This document shows, one piece after another, positions 45,673 through 54,554 of a stretch of 64,000 nt of DNA. Under the pieces are notes generated by a model. The model was not told the DNA's origin and did not search any database. It saw only the letters and a program-made list of their open reading frames with translations. Both the position numbers and the translations under genes were made by a program. Position 1 is the stretch's first letter. Each line of letters begins with the position of its first letter. The DNA is from Marivita sp051859345 (GTDB taxonomy: Bacteria > Pseudomonadota > Alphaproteobacteria > Rhodobacterales > Rhodobacteraceae): contig NZ_JBHYFV010000001.1 in the NCBI RefSeq assembly GCF_051859345.1, forward strand, positions 186,001 to 250,000, written 5' to 3'.

Positions 45673-46659
45673 CTAAGCCGATACCAATGTGCCCGTCCCC
45701 TCCAAGAGCCCATTCACATGGTTGGCTATCGCCGTATCCTGAGCGCCGGTGCCGGTCAGATCGCAGATGGTGACGTCGGCCGCTGACCGGCGGCCTAGTG
45801 CCTGACCCGTGATGATATCGCCCAGTTCAGACGGTTGCAGATCCGTCATAAGACCGGCAGCCAAGGCCGCCTCAAGTTCTCCGGACACGGCGCACTGGCT
45901 GACCCGATCACACACATAAAGATCGGCGGCGACCAACGCGGCAGGGTCGATTTCAACTTTGCCAGCCTGATCAGACCCCATGGCGGTGATGTGCAGCCCC
46001 GGATGCAACCACTGTGCGGACAGGATGGGCAAACGCGAAGGCGTTGTGGTCACCACAAGCTGACTTTGCGCCACCAGATCCGCGGGATCGGCAACAACCT
46101 CGACCTCGATACCAAGAGCGCGACCCAGATCGGCGGCGCAGTCCGCAGCCTTGTCCGGATTGCGACCATGGACCAACAGACGCGAAAATGGACGGACAAG
46201 GTGGGCGGCCTGCATCTGCAACCGTGCCTGAACCCCTGTGCCAATCACACCCGCCACTGTCACGGTTTCCGGCGCAAGGTGCCGGGCAGCCACCGCCCCG
46301 GCAGCGGCTGTGCGAATGTCGGTCAGGTATCCGTTGTCGAGAAAAACCGCCTCGACCAGCCCTGTCTTGGCAGAGAACAGGATCATCAGACCGTTCAGGC
46401 TTGGCAGCCCGATCTTGGGGTTGTCGAAGAATCCGGGCGACACCTTGATCGCGAACCCGTCGAGACCGGGAATATAGGCGGTCTTTACATCCACCTCTCC
46501 GTTCGCTTCGACAAACTCCATCGACAGAATAGGGGGCATCACCACCTTTCCCGAAGACAGGGCCGCGAAGGCCTGTTCGATCACGTCAATGGTGCCGAGA
46601 TCCAGCTTCACGACCCGCCGCAACTCGGCTTCGGCGACGATGCGAATGTCACGCGCCAT
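45673..46659 (-). CDS. eutC: EutC-like ornithine cyclodeaminase family protein
   Basis: A 328-residue member of the ornithine cyclodeaminase/mu-crystallin family, of the EutC branch linked to ectoine/hydroxyectoine use. The substrate-binding lysine lies in VDVKTAYIPG (about 58) and FAIKVSPGFFDNPKIGLPS follows. A Rossmann motif appears at GVIGTGVQARLQMQAA (about 138-153). The family uses NAD to deaminate amino acids. It is the last gene of the operon and overlaps eutB by 11 bases. Assignment to ectoine chemistry rests on family resemblance. Confidence 0.75.
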   Translation of the reverse strand: MARDIRIVAEAELRRVVKLDLGTIDVIEQAFAALSSGKVVMPPILSMEFVEANGEVDVKTAYIPGLDGFAIKVSPGFFDNPKIGLPSLNGLMILFSAKTGLVEAVFLDNGYLTDIRTAAAGAVAARHLAPETVTVAGVIGTGVQARLQMQAAHLVRPFSRLLVHGRNPDKAADCAADLGRALGIEVEVVADPADLVAQSQLVVTTTPSRLPILSAQWLHPGLHITAMGSDQAGKVEIDPAALVAADLYVCDRVSQCAVSGELEAALAAGLMTDLQPSELGDIITGQALGRRSAADVTICDLTGTGAQDTAIANHVNGLLEGTGTLVSA

Positions 46660-47656
46660 ATTGTTGTCCCTTCACCGTAAGAGCGCCCAGTTCGATGTCT
46701 TCACCAGCCATGATCCGATGAAAGATGCGCATGTCCAGATTGCGCCCGGTGATGATCGTGGCGACCGGTCCGCGTGGCACCGGGAGCTTGGCCGCAAGCA
46801 TCGCGGCGATGCCGACAACGCAGGCCCCTTCTGCGACAATCCTGTCTTCGTAAAACAGAACCTGCATCGCGTGGTAAATCTCGTCTTCAGTCACAAGGAC
46901 CGTGTCATCAAGGTACTCCCGACACAGCGCAAAGCTCAGCTTGTTGTCGATCCCGATTCCGCCACCCAGACTGTCAGCAAGGCTTGGCACCTCTGTCACA
47001 TCAACCGGTTGCCCGGCAGCAAGTGACGCATGCATCGCCGCACCACGATCCATCGTGATGCCGATGACATTCACGCGCGGGTTGATGGATTTCGCAGCCA
47101 CAGCCACACCTGCGGCCAGACCACCACCGGACAAAGGCACAAGAATCGTATCCAGATCGGGGCGCGCCTCCATCATCTCGAACCCGATCGTGCCCTGCCC
47201 CGCGATCACATGCGGATCGTCGAACGGCGAGATTTCGACAAGCCCCTCTGCCGAATCCAGCCGTTGGCTTTCGGCAAGCGCATCGTCCTGACTGGTGCCA
47301 CAGATCCGAACTTCGGCACCAAGCGCCCTGATCCCGTCAATCTTTGACTGCGGCACAAGCGACGACATGCAGATGACCGCCCGTATCCCACGCCGTGCGG
47401 CGGCATAGGCCACACCACGTCCGTGGTTTCCCGTTGAACAACAGGTGACGCCCCGCGTTCCGTCGGGCAGCTTCAACACCGCATTCATCGCGCCGCGCAA
47501 TTTGAACGCGCCGATGGGCTGCATGTTTTCGAGTTTCAACAGAAAGTCCTGGCCGGTTTGCCGGGTCATGAACGGCGACGGAACAAACGGCGTCCCATCA
47601 GCAAGCCCGCGTATTGCAGCACGCGCTGTCAAAATGTCGGCCAATGTGACTGTCAT
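46649..47656 (-). CDS. eutB: EutB-like PLP-dependent dehydratase
   Basis: A 335-residue fold-type II PLP enzyme (threonine dehydratase-like, EutB branch). The Schiff-base lysine is in IGAFKLRGAMNAV (about 52). The phosphate-binding loop STGNHGRGVAYAA (about 74-86) and the SGGGLAAG loop (about 175) are intact. In hydroxyectoine breakdown EutB is thought to act on a hydroxy-diaminobutyrate-type intermediate. It lies 94 bases after the GNAT gene and is paired with eutC. Confidence 0.78.
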   Translation of the reverse strand: MTVTLADILTARAAIRGLADGTPFVPSPFMTRQTGQDFLLKLENMQPIGAFKLRGAMNAVLKLPDGTRGVTCCSTGNHGRGVAYAAARRGIRAVICMSSLVPQSKIDGIRALGAEVRICGTSQDDALAESQRLDSAEGLVEISPFDDPHVIAGQGTIGFEMMEARPDLDTILVPLSGGGLAAGVAVAAKSINPRVNVIGITMDRGAAMHASLAAGQPVDVTEVPSLADSLGGGIGIDNKLSFALCREYLDDTVLVTEDEIYHAMQVLFYEDRIVAEGACVVGIAAMLAAKLPVPRGPVATIITGRNLDMRIFHRIMAGEDIELGALTVKGQQYGA

Positions 47657-47750
47657 CGCCTACCCCGCTCTATCACTGCGATGCCAACCTGTGCAGATTG
47701 TCTGTTTGAAGGCAAGGACGGGGGGGTGCCGGAATCATCCCAAAAGCCGT

Positions 47751-48212
47751 TCATTCAGTCCTCACAAGCGCTTCCAACGCATCACCGGAAAGCTGCATGA
47801 CGGTTTCACCGGATTTCGGTACAAAACCCAGTCTGGTGTAAAACGACGCAGCTCGAGGATTGTCCTCGTAAACGGCCAGCTTCACAAAGGCCGCGCCGCT
47901 CTTGCGGGCAATCTCTCGCAAGAGCTGCAAACCCAGCCGCTGTCCGCGTGCTTCGGCTGAGACCCAAAGGTCAGATACATACACCCCGACCCCGCCAAAC
48001 ATCGTGGACATGACCGGCGTATAAAGCGCCACGCCACACAAGGCGCTTCCCTTGGTGGCGACAAGACCACGGCACAAGGGGAACGGACCGAACAGCGCCA
48101 CCTCCAGATCGTTGCGCGCCAGCCTGTAGGTGTCGCCCAGATCGGCCGCCAAGGCACGAAGTCCCTGTTCGAAGAGCGCCAGGTTTGACGGGTTTGCGTC
48201 CGTGATCTGCAT
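47751..48212 (-). CDS. GNAT-family N-acetyltransferase
   Basis: A 153-residue acetyltransferase. The acetyl-CoA binding motif A is visible as VSAEARGQRLGLQLLREIARK (about 88-107), followed by VYEDNPRAASFYTRLGF typical of GNATs. It starts three bases after the BKACE stop, inside the importer/aminotransferase operon. An amine-containing intermediate of that pathway is the likely substrate. Confidence 0.85.
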   Translation of the reverse strand: MQITDANPSNLALFEQGLRALAADLGDTYRLARNDLEVALFGPFPLCRGLVATKGSALCGVALYTPVMSTMFGGVGVYVSDLWVSAEARGQRLGLQLLREIARKSGAAFVKLAVYEDNPRAASFYTRLGFVPKSGETVMQLSGDALEALVRTE

Positions 48213-48215
48213 GGC

Positions 48216-49142
48216 TCAGATGCCTGTCTTCCCGGCACCTTTGAGGCCCAGCATCGCACGCGCGTCGTCGGGGGTGGCGATGTCGTGTCCCATCTCTTCA
48301 AGAAGCGTGCGCACCTGATCGACCTGTTCGGCGTTGTTTGTCGCAAGCTGACCCTTGGTGATGAAAAGATTGTCCTCAAGCCCCACGCGAACATGTCCAC
48401 CACGCCGGGCCGCATGGGTCGCCATCGGGATCTGGTGGCGTCCGGCTGCCAGCACGGAAAACATGTAATCTCGACCCAGAAGTTTGTCCGCCAATGCGAT
48501 CAGGTGGTCAAGGGTCTCCGGGTCAGGCCCCATGCCGCCCAAGACTCCGAACACGAACTGAATGAAGATCGGTTTGCGGACCAGTCCCCGATCCACAAAA
48601 TGACGCAGCATGTAGAGATGGCCGATGTCATAGCATTCAAATTCAAACCGCGCGTCGCGCTCTTCGCCCATCTGCTGCAAGACGCCTGCAATGTCGCGCG
48701 GGGTGTTCTTGAACACCAGGTCATCCGACTCTTTCAGAAACGGCTCTTCCCAGTCGAAGTGCCACTGGCGCGGTTTTTCCGCCATCGGATACAGGGCGAA
48801 GTTCATTGTTCCCATGTTGAGCGAACACATTTCGGGCGCGAACCGAAGGGGCGCGCGCAGCCGATCCTCAAGCGTCATGACCGCGCTGCCACCGGTTGTC
48901 AGATTGATCACGGCATCGCACTCTGCCGCAATCTTTGGCAGAAACGCACCATAATGCTTTGGGTCTCCTGACGGTCGACCGTTCTCGGGATCACGCGCGT
49001 GAAGGTGAAGAATGGCAGCCCCGGCCCTGGCAGCGCAAATTGCCTGCGCAGCGATATCCTCCGGGGTGTATGGCAGATAGGGCGACATGCTTGGCGTGTG
49101 GATGGACCCGGTAACGGCACAGGTGATGATGGTCTTTGACAT
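48216..49142 (-). CDS. BKACE (beta-keto acid cleavage enzyme, DUF849)
   Basis: A 308-residue TIM-barrel zinc enzyme of the BKACE family. Characteristic pieces are CAVTGSIHTPSMSPYLP near the N-terminus, the zinc-binding HLHARDP (about 46-52), the FECYDIGHL segment and HVRVGLEDN near the end. These enzymes condense a beta-keto acid with acetyl-CoA, giving acetoacetate and a new acyl-CoA. It follows the aminotransferase by three bases, so the aminotransferase may supply its keto acid. Confidence 0.88.
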   Translation of the reverse strand: MSKTIITCAVTGSIHTPSMSPYLPYTPEDIAAQAICAARAGAAILHLHARDPENGRPSGDPKHYGAFLPKIAAECDAVINLTTGGSAVMTLEDRLRAPLRFAPEMCSLNMGTMNFALYPMAEKPRQWHFDWEEPFLKESDDLVFKNTPRDIAGVLQQMGEERDARFEFECYDIGHLYMLRHFVDRGLVRKPIFIQFVFGVLGGMGPDPETLDHLIALADKLLGRDYMFSVLAAGRHQIPMATHAARRGGHVRVGLEDNLFITKGQLATNNAEQVDQVRTLLEEMGHDIATPDDARAMLGLKGAGKTGI

Positions 49143-49145
49143 GAT

Positions 49146-50483
49146 TCAGGCCGATCTGAGCGCGCTATCGGGCACTTCATCCATGAACTGCGCCAGCGAT
49201 TGATCCAGCAGTGCGACCAACTCTTCGATCTGAGCTTCGGTCACAATCATCGGCGGACAAACAAGGAAATGATCCCCGGAAAACCCACCTCGGGTACGGC
49301 GTGAATAGATGATCAGCCCATTTCCGTAGGCGATCTCGACCAACCGGTCGAACGCCTTGATGTCGACCGGAAGCGGTACCTTCGTTGCGCGGTCCATGAA
49401 TTCGAATGCCAGAAGCAGACCCTTTCCCCGAACATCGCCGATCAGGGAATACTTCTGCATCAGATCGCGCAAACACTTCTTGAGGATGTCGCCCATATGT
49501 GCGGCGTTCTCGGTCAGCCCCGCATCGGCAATTTCGTCCAGGACAGCCAATCCAGCGGCACAGGCAAGCGGGTTTCCCGCGTAGGTGTGGCCATGGATGA
49601 AACCACCGGAATCCAGCACGTCCTCAACAATGTCGTCGCGCGCGATCACCGCGCCAAGGGGCACATAACCGCCGCCGAAACCCTTGGACAGGCAAATGAT
49701 ATCGGGAACAACCTCCCAGTGGTCTGCGGCGAAAAACCGGCCCGTTCTCCCGCCCCCCGACATGACTTCGTCGTGGATCAGAAGGATTCCGTAGTGATCA
49801 CAGATCTGGCGAATGCGTTGCATGTACCCGACAGGCGGCACCAACGCGCCGGTGGACGCACCGCCGACAGGTTCGACAATGAAGGCCAGAACCGTCTCGG
49901 GCCCTTCGTCTAGGATCCGATCTTCCAGCATCTGGGCATAGTACAGACCGGTGGCCGGATCATCGGCATCCAGCCCATCGAGATACGCACGGGGCGCCGG
50001 GATTTTCGGCATCGGGTGCATCATCGGATCGAAGGGCGCTGTCATCGGCGCATAGCCTGTGACCGACAACGCACCCAGAGTCGCCCCATGATAGGACGGT
50101 GTCCGCGAAATGATCTTGTAGCGCTGCGCCTTCCCTTGAGCGAGGGCGTATTGCCGGGCAAGCTTCATCGCACTTTCGGTTGCCTCGGACCCGCCAGAGA
50201 CAAAGAAAACCCGTCCCAAACCGTCCGGCGCAAGCGCCGCAGCGCGTTCGGCCAACATCTCTGAAGCTTCGGTCTGGAAATGCAGCCGATACCCGAACGT
50301 CGCCGTCTCCATCTGGCGTTTCATCGCGTCGAGAACGCGTGGGTTTGAATGGCCGATATTGCTGACCATCGCGCCACTTGATCCGTCGATATAGCGCTTC
50401 CCGGTGACGTCCCACATGTAAATCCCGTCGGTTCGGGCAAGCTGGGGTCGCGTCAGTCGGCTTTGGTAAAACAACCGGGTCAT
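49146..50483 (-). CDS. Class III (omega-type) aminotransferase
   Basis: A 445-residue PLP enzyme. The glycine-rich VSGGSEATESAMKLAR (about 100-115), SYHGATLGALS, the Asp ligand in LLIHDEVMSGGGRTG and the Schiff-base lysine (CLSKGFGGGY, about 270) are all present. Class III enzymes act on omega-amino groups of amines, diamines or beta-amino acids. The ATG overlaps the PotA-like stop by four bases, so it is coupled to the importer. Confidence 0.9.
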   Translation of the reverse strand: MTRLFYQSRLTRPQLARTDGIYMWDVTGKRYIDGSSGAMVSNIGHSNPRVLDAMKRQMETATFGYRLHFQTEASEMLAERAAALAPDGLGRVFFVSGGSEATESAMKLARQYALAQGKAQRYKIISRTPSYHGATLGALSVTGYAPMTAPFDPMMHPMPKIPAPRAYLDGLDADDPATGLYYAQMLEDRILDEGPETVLAFIVEPVGGASTGALVPPVGYMQRIRQICDHYGILLIHDEVMSGGGRTGRFFAADHWEVVPDIICLSKGFGGGYVPLGAVIARDDIVEDVLDSGGFIHGHTYAGNPLACAAGLAVLDEIADAGLTENAAHMGDILKKCLRDLMQKYSLIGDVRGKGLLLAFEFMDRATKVPLPVDIKAFDRLVEIAYGNGLIIYSRRTRGGFSGDHFLVCPPMIVTEAQIEELVALLDQSLAQFMDEVPDSALRSA

Positions 50484-51553
50484 TTACAGCCTCCGACAGG
50501 CAGCGCGGCGCAGGCGTTCGGATTGAGGTTCAGGGAAACTGTGTCACCCTCCGAAAAAGGCGCGCCGTCGATCATGTTCATGGCCTGAAGCGGCGTGTCC
50601 CCCAGACGCAGGAAATAGCGCACAAGCTGGCCCTGATAATCGACCGTTTCGACCTTGGCCTGTGGCGCGTCCTGCCCTGCGGCCGCAAGGGTCAGTTTCT
50701 CTGCGCGGATCATCAGTCTTGCCGATGGTCCTTCCCCCAAGGTCGCTGCGTGTGACAGCGGCACAGGCGTTCGGCCAAATTCAGGCGTTTCAAGCACGAC
50801 ATGGCCGTTCTCGCGTGCCACCACACGCGCGTCCAGCAGGTTGGAGGCCCCCAAAAAGCCCGCCACAAATTCGGACGCGGGCGTGTTATACACCTCTTCG
50901 GGTGTGCCGATCTGTTCGACCCGCCCCGCGCTCATCACGATGATCTTGTCGGACATGGCAAGCGCTTCGGACTGGTCATGTGTGACAAAGATCGAGGTCA
51001 CACCGATCCGATCCTGGATCGCCTTCAATTCCACCCGCATGTCTTCGCGCAGGTTGGCATCCAGGGCCGACAACGGCTCGTCCAGAAGCAGGACATCAGG
51101 TTCGATCACAATCGCCCGCGCCAGCGCGATGCGCTGCTGCTGGCCACCGGACAACTGATTGGGAAAGCGGTCCTCGACGCCCGGCAAGCGCACAATATCC
51201 AGCGCATCCTGCACTTTCCTTGCAACTTCGGCCTTGGGCACGTCGCGATATTTCAACCCGAAAGCGATGTTCTCGGCGATCGTGCGGTGCGGAAACAGCG
51301 CGTAGTTCTGGAACACCAGACCCAGATTTCGCTTGTGGATCGGCACGTCGTTGATCCGGTTCCCACCAATCAGAATGTCCCCGCTCGTCGGCGTTTCCAG
51401 CCCAGAGATCATCCGCAGGATGGTTGTCTTGCCACAGCCGGACGGTCCCAGCAGCGTTGTGAACGAACCTTCGTCGAAAACCACATCCGCGCCCTGCACC
51501 GCGACGACGGAGCCAAAGGTCTTGCGGACCGCAGAGAGTTCCACACGCGCCAT
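50480..51553 (-). CDS. PotA-like ABC importer ATP-binding protein
   Basis: A 357-residue ATPase with Walker A GPSGCGKTT (about 38-46), signature LSGGQQQRIALARA, Walker B VLLLDEPLSALD and switch His (FVTHDQSEAL). A C-terminal TOBE domain (about 280-357) is typical of polyamine-type importers. It energises the two permeases encoded upstream. Substrate preference is inferred from the family only. Confidence 0.88.
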   Translation of the reverse strand: MARVELSAVRKTFGSVVAVQGADVVFDEGSFTTLLGPSGCGKTTILRMISGLETPTSGDILIGGNRINDVPIHKRNLGLVFQNYALFPHRTIAENIAFGLKYRDVPKAEVARKVQDALDIVRLPGVEDRFPNQLSGGQQQRIALARAIVIEPDVLLLDEPLSALDANLREDMRVELKAIQDRIGVTSIFVTHDQSEALAMSDKIIVMSAGRVEQIGTPEEVYNTPASEFVAGFLGASNLLDARVVARENGHVVLETPEFGRTPVPLSHAATLGEGPSARLMIRAEKLTLAAAGQDAPQAKVETVDYQGQLVRYFLRLGDTPLQAMNMIDGAPFSEGDTVSLNLNPNACAALPVGGCK

Positions 51554-51613
51554 TGCTGTGTCCTAATCAGAGAAGTGTTGAGGGGCGGAGCCAGATGGCC
51601 CCGCCCAAGCGGG

Positions 51614-52783
51614 TCACGCGCCTTTCTGGACGCGGTTCCAGGTTTTTGTCTGCTCTTTTTCCTGCGGGTTCCAGACCGCCGGATCCCGAAAGACCAACCC
51701 ATCCAACTTGCCCGTCGGATCAAACGCCGGCAGCGATGTGACGCTGTCCGGCATGTCCACTTTGGTCGGATCGAGCGAGGACGGATATTTCTGCCCCGCC
51801 GCGACGGCCAGGGCCGTTTCCGGAGCCAGCATGAAGTTCAAAAGCTCTTCCGCCGCATCCACCGGCGATCCCTTGAGCACGAACATGGATTCCATCCACG
51901 CCAGACCGTTGGGCGGGTCCATATAGGCAATCGGATGCCCCTGCTCCTGCAAAGCCGCCACGCGACCGGACCAGGCTTCGGTGACGTAGATTTCTTCCTT
52001 TGCCAGAAGGTCCATCAGTTCGGCACCGGACGCCCAGTATTTCAGCACCAGATCGCGATGCTCGCGCGCCTTGTCCCAGACCGCATCCCAATCCTGAATG
52101 TTGTTGGGATCCTGCCCGGATTGCAGTGCGCCATACCAGGCACGGTTGGCCCAATCGCCACCCCAACCGCCGATCTTGCCCTTGAGGTCCGGATCAAGCA
52201 AAAGGTTCGCCCCCATCTCCTTGGCCCGATCTTCAGAGATATACTTGGTGTTGTAGGCGATCCCCGTGGTGCCGTAATCGTAAGGCACAGCCGACAAGCC
52301 ATCCGGCGTGATCGCGCGGAACGGGTCGATCATCGCGGTCATGACGTTCGCAAGATTGGGAATGTTGTCTTCGTTCAACTGAACCGCATATCCGTTTTCA
52401 ACCCAGCGCTGATACCAACTTACCCCCGAGCTGTGCAGGATGTTGTGACCATCGGTGTTGCCTGCGGCCTTGATCTTGGTCAGGACCTCGTTTTCACCAC
52501 CGAATGTTGCATCAACCACGGTGTTCCCGGACTTGGTCTCATACGGGTTGAACGCATGTTCGCGCAGAGCTTCGGACACCACGCCGCCCCAGCCTTCGAA
52601 ATAAAGCTCTGCCCCTTGCGCACGGGCTTGCGTGCCCATTGCCGCCATGATGCCGCCGGACAGACCAGAGTAAAGCCCAGCCGCCCCAAGCAGACCGAAG
52701 AAGGTCCGCCGGTCGACATCGCCATTTCCAGCCGCTTCGCGAAGCCGCTCGTAGCGGGTCGTATCATCCATTTTTCTTGTCAT
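51614..52783 (-). CDS. PotD-like substrate-binding protein with twin-arginine signal
   Basis: A 389-residue periplasmic binding protein. The N-terminus has a Tat-type signal: a long charged head, then DRRTFFGLLGAAG (about 24-36) and a hydrophobic stretch to ARAQG. The mature part has the PotD/PotF-like two-lobed pattern (LYFEGWGGVV..., VPYDYGTTGIAYN, NFMLAPETALAVAAG). These proteins bind spermidine, putrescine or similar amines. The ATG at 52783 is chosen because upstream in-frame codons are not signal-like. Confidence 0.85.
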   Translation of the reverse strand: MTRKMDDTTRYERLREAAGNGDVDRRTFFGLLGAAGLYSGLSGGIMAAMGTQARAQGAELYFEGWGGVVSEALREHAFNPYETKSGNTVVDATFGGENEVLTKIKAAGNTDGHNILHSSGVSWYQRWVENGYAVQLNEDNIPNLANVMTAMIDPFRAITPDGLSAVPYDYGTTGIAYNTKYISEDRAKEMGANLLLDPDLKGKIGGWGGDWANRAWYGALQSGQDPNNIQDWDAVWDKAREHRDLVLKYWASGAELMDLLAKEEIYVTEAWSGRVAALQEQGHPIAYMDPPNGLAWMESMFVLKGSPVDAAEELLNFMLAPETALAVAAGQKYPSSLDPTKVDMPDSVTSLPAFDPTGKLDGLVFRDPAVWNPQEKEQTKTWNRVQKGA

Positions 52784-52808
52784 CGTCTTTCTCCCAGTTG
52801 TGGATGGT

Positions 52809-53594
52809 TCAAATTTTCCTGCGCGCAAAATATCGCGCCAGCAGACCCGCCAGGAGCGGAAGGCCAACCGTGATGCAGATCATCACAAAGCCCAGTGCGT
52901 TGATTTCCGGGCTGACAGAGTTGCGCAGCATGCCAAAAATCTGGGTCGGAACGGTTTCCATGCCCGAGGGCCGCCAAAAGATCGTGGCGGTGATGTTGTC
53001 GAAGGAAATCGTGAAGGCGAACAGCGCCCCGGCAAAGACCGCTGGCATCAAAAGCGGCAACGTCACTTCGAAGAACGTTTGCAGTGGCGACGCCCCCAAA
53101 GACCGCGCCGCTTCTTCGTAATCCTTGCGGATCCCCACCAGCCGCGCCTGCACAACCAGCACCACAAAGGGTAGCGCAATGATCGAATGTCCGATCAGCA
53201 AAAGACCAAAGCTGCGCGGCATGTGAAGCCAGCGCAAGAAGATCAGCAAACCCACCGCCAGAACGGTTTCCGGAACAAGCACGGGTGAGATCAGGAAGGT
53301 GGTGATCCAATTCTTGCCGCGAAACTGATAGCGCACCAGCGCCATCGCCGCGAGGATGCCCAAAGTGGTGGCGATCACCGCCGTTGCAAGACCAAGCATG
53401 ACCGATGTCCGCAAGGCCCGGATAATCGCCTCGTTCTCGGCCAGTTCGTAGAACCAGCGCAGCGAAAAGCCTTCAATCGGAAAGCCGCCGAATTGCGACG
53501 AATTGAACGCCAGCAGCAACACAACGGCGATCGGGGCGAACATGAAACCGTAGACAAGGAGCGTGTAAAATTTGAGGACAGACCAGACGCGCAT
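52809..53594 (-). CDS. PotC-like ABC permease
   Basis: A 261-residue permease with six predicted membrane segments and the EAA coupling loop (EEAARSLGASPLQTFFE, about 143-159). It follows the other permease by four bases and precedes the binding-protein gene by 25. The order permease, permease, binding protein, ATPase is standard for polyamine-type importers. Confidence 0.87.
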   Translation of the reverse strand: MRVWSVLKFYTLLVYGFMFAPIAVVLLLAFNSSQFGGFPIEGFSLRWFYELAENEAIIRALRTSVMLGLATAVIATTLGILAAMALVRYQFRGKNWITTFLISPVLVPETVLAVGLLIFLRWLHMPRSFGLLLIGHSIIALPFVVLVVQARLVGIRKDYEEAARSLGASPLQTFFEVTLPLLMPAVFAGALFAFTISFDNITATIFWRPSGMETVPTQIFGMLRNSVSPEINALGFVMICITVGLPLLAGLLARYFARRKI

Positions 53595-53598
53595 CGCT

Positions 53599-54468
53599 CT
53601 ACCTCCCAAACGCTTTGGAAAGCTGGTTCATGCCCATGAACTTGCTGTACAGAATGACAACGCTGCCCAAGAGCATCAGCAGGGCAAAGGACAGCGTGGC
53701 TCCCATTGGCCAATTCAGTTCTGTCACGATGGCATCATAGACAAGATTGCCGAACAGGAAATCGGATGGCCCGCCCAGAATAAGCGGCGTGACGTAACTG
53801 CCTCCGGTGAGCACAAAAACCAGTAATGACCCCGCCGCCAATCCGGGCAGGGACAACGGCAGGGTGACTTCCCGAAAGGCCTGCCATGGCGTTGCCCCCA
53901 AAGTGCGCGCGGCAGGTTCCAGGTTTGGGTCAATCCCTTCCAGACTGACGTAAACATTGAGGATCATGTACGGCAGGAACACATGGATAAATCCAACGAT
54001 CACCGTGAATTCCGTATACATGAGCGACAGCGGCGCATCGGTCAGGCCAAGCCAGGACAACAACCCGTTCAACGCGCCTTGGTTGCCGAAGATGTGGATC
54101 CAGCTGAGCGTTCGGATGATGAAGCTGATCCAGAACGGCAGGATCAGAAGCAGCAGCAGCAGCCATTTGTGCCGATACCGCGTCATCGCGATCACATAGG
54201 CTGGAACATAGCCCAGAACCGCTGCAAGAACGGTCACGATCACCGACAGCCGCAAGGTTTTCCAGATCGCCGTGTGGTAATAGCTGTCGGTGAACAATTC
54301 CTGCCAGTTGCCGAATTGGAAAGCAGGGACATCGACGGCCAGATCAATGTTTTCGTACATCGAATACACAAGGATGAACGCCATCGGGATCACCACCATC
54401 ACGGTGATGAACACCAGCGCTGGCGACAGCAGAAGCCAGGGACGACGATCAAATTGATGTTCCGACAA
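53599..54468 (-). CDS. PotB-like ABC permease (TTG start)
   Basis: A 289-residue permease with six membrane segments and the EAA loop (EPAARTLGATPWQAFREV, about 180). It starts at TTG 54468, supported by a GGAGGG site seven bases upstream; no in-frame ATG lies near. It is the first gene of the nine-gene operon, facing the LysR-type gene across an 84-base gap. Confidence 0.83.
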   Translation of the reverse strand: MSEHQFDRRPWLLLSPALVFITVMVVIPMAFILVYSMYENIDLAVDVPAFQFGNWQELFTDSYYHTAIWKTLRLSVIVTVLAAVLGYVPAYVIAMTRYRHKWLLLLLLILPFWISFIIRTLSWIHIFGNQGALNGLLSWLGLTDAPLSLMYTEFTVIVGFIHVFLPYMILNVYVSLEGIDPNLEPAARTLGATPWQAFREVTLPLSLPGLAAGSLLVFVLTGGSYVTPLILGGPSDFLFGNLVYDAIVTELNWPMGATLSFALLMLLGSVVILYSKFMGMNQLSKAFGR

Positions 54469-54514
54469 GGGCGGCCCTCCTGCCGGTGACTATTGCAAGG
54501 GATGCTGAATTGAG

Positions 54515-54554
54515 CCAATTGATATGAAAGATACCTGATATTGATTGGATCAAT
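54515..54554. promoter_or_regulatory. Operator region between the potB-like gene and the LysR gene
   Basis: CCAATTGATAT-N12-ATATTGATTGG (54515-54548) is an imperfect dyad with two mismatches. It overlaps a perfect ATTGAT-TGG-ATCAAT dyad (54540-54554) that covers the LysR start codon. This suits LysR-type autoregulation and control of the divergent operon. Confidence 0.5.

Noticed and set aside
50801..52873. 690-codon plus-strand open frame
   Set aside because: It lies antisense to the PotA-like and PotD-like genes, which have complete family motifs. Its translation has no domain-like pattern and is a by-product of GC-rich codon use.
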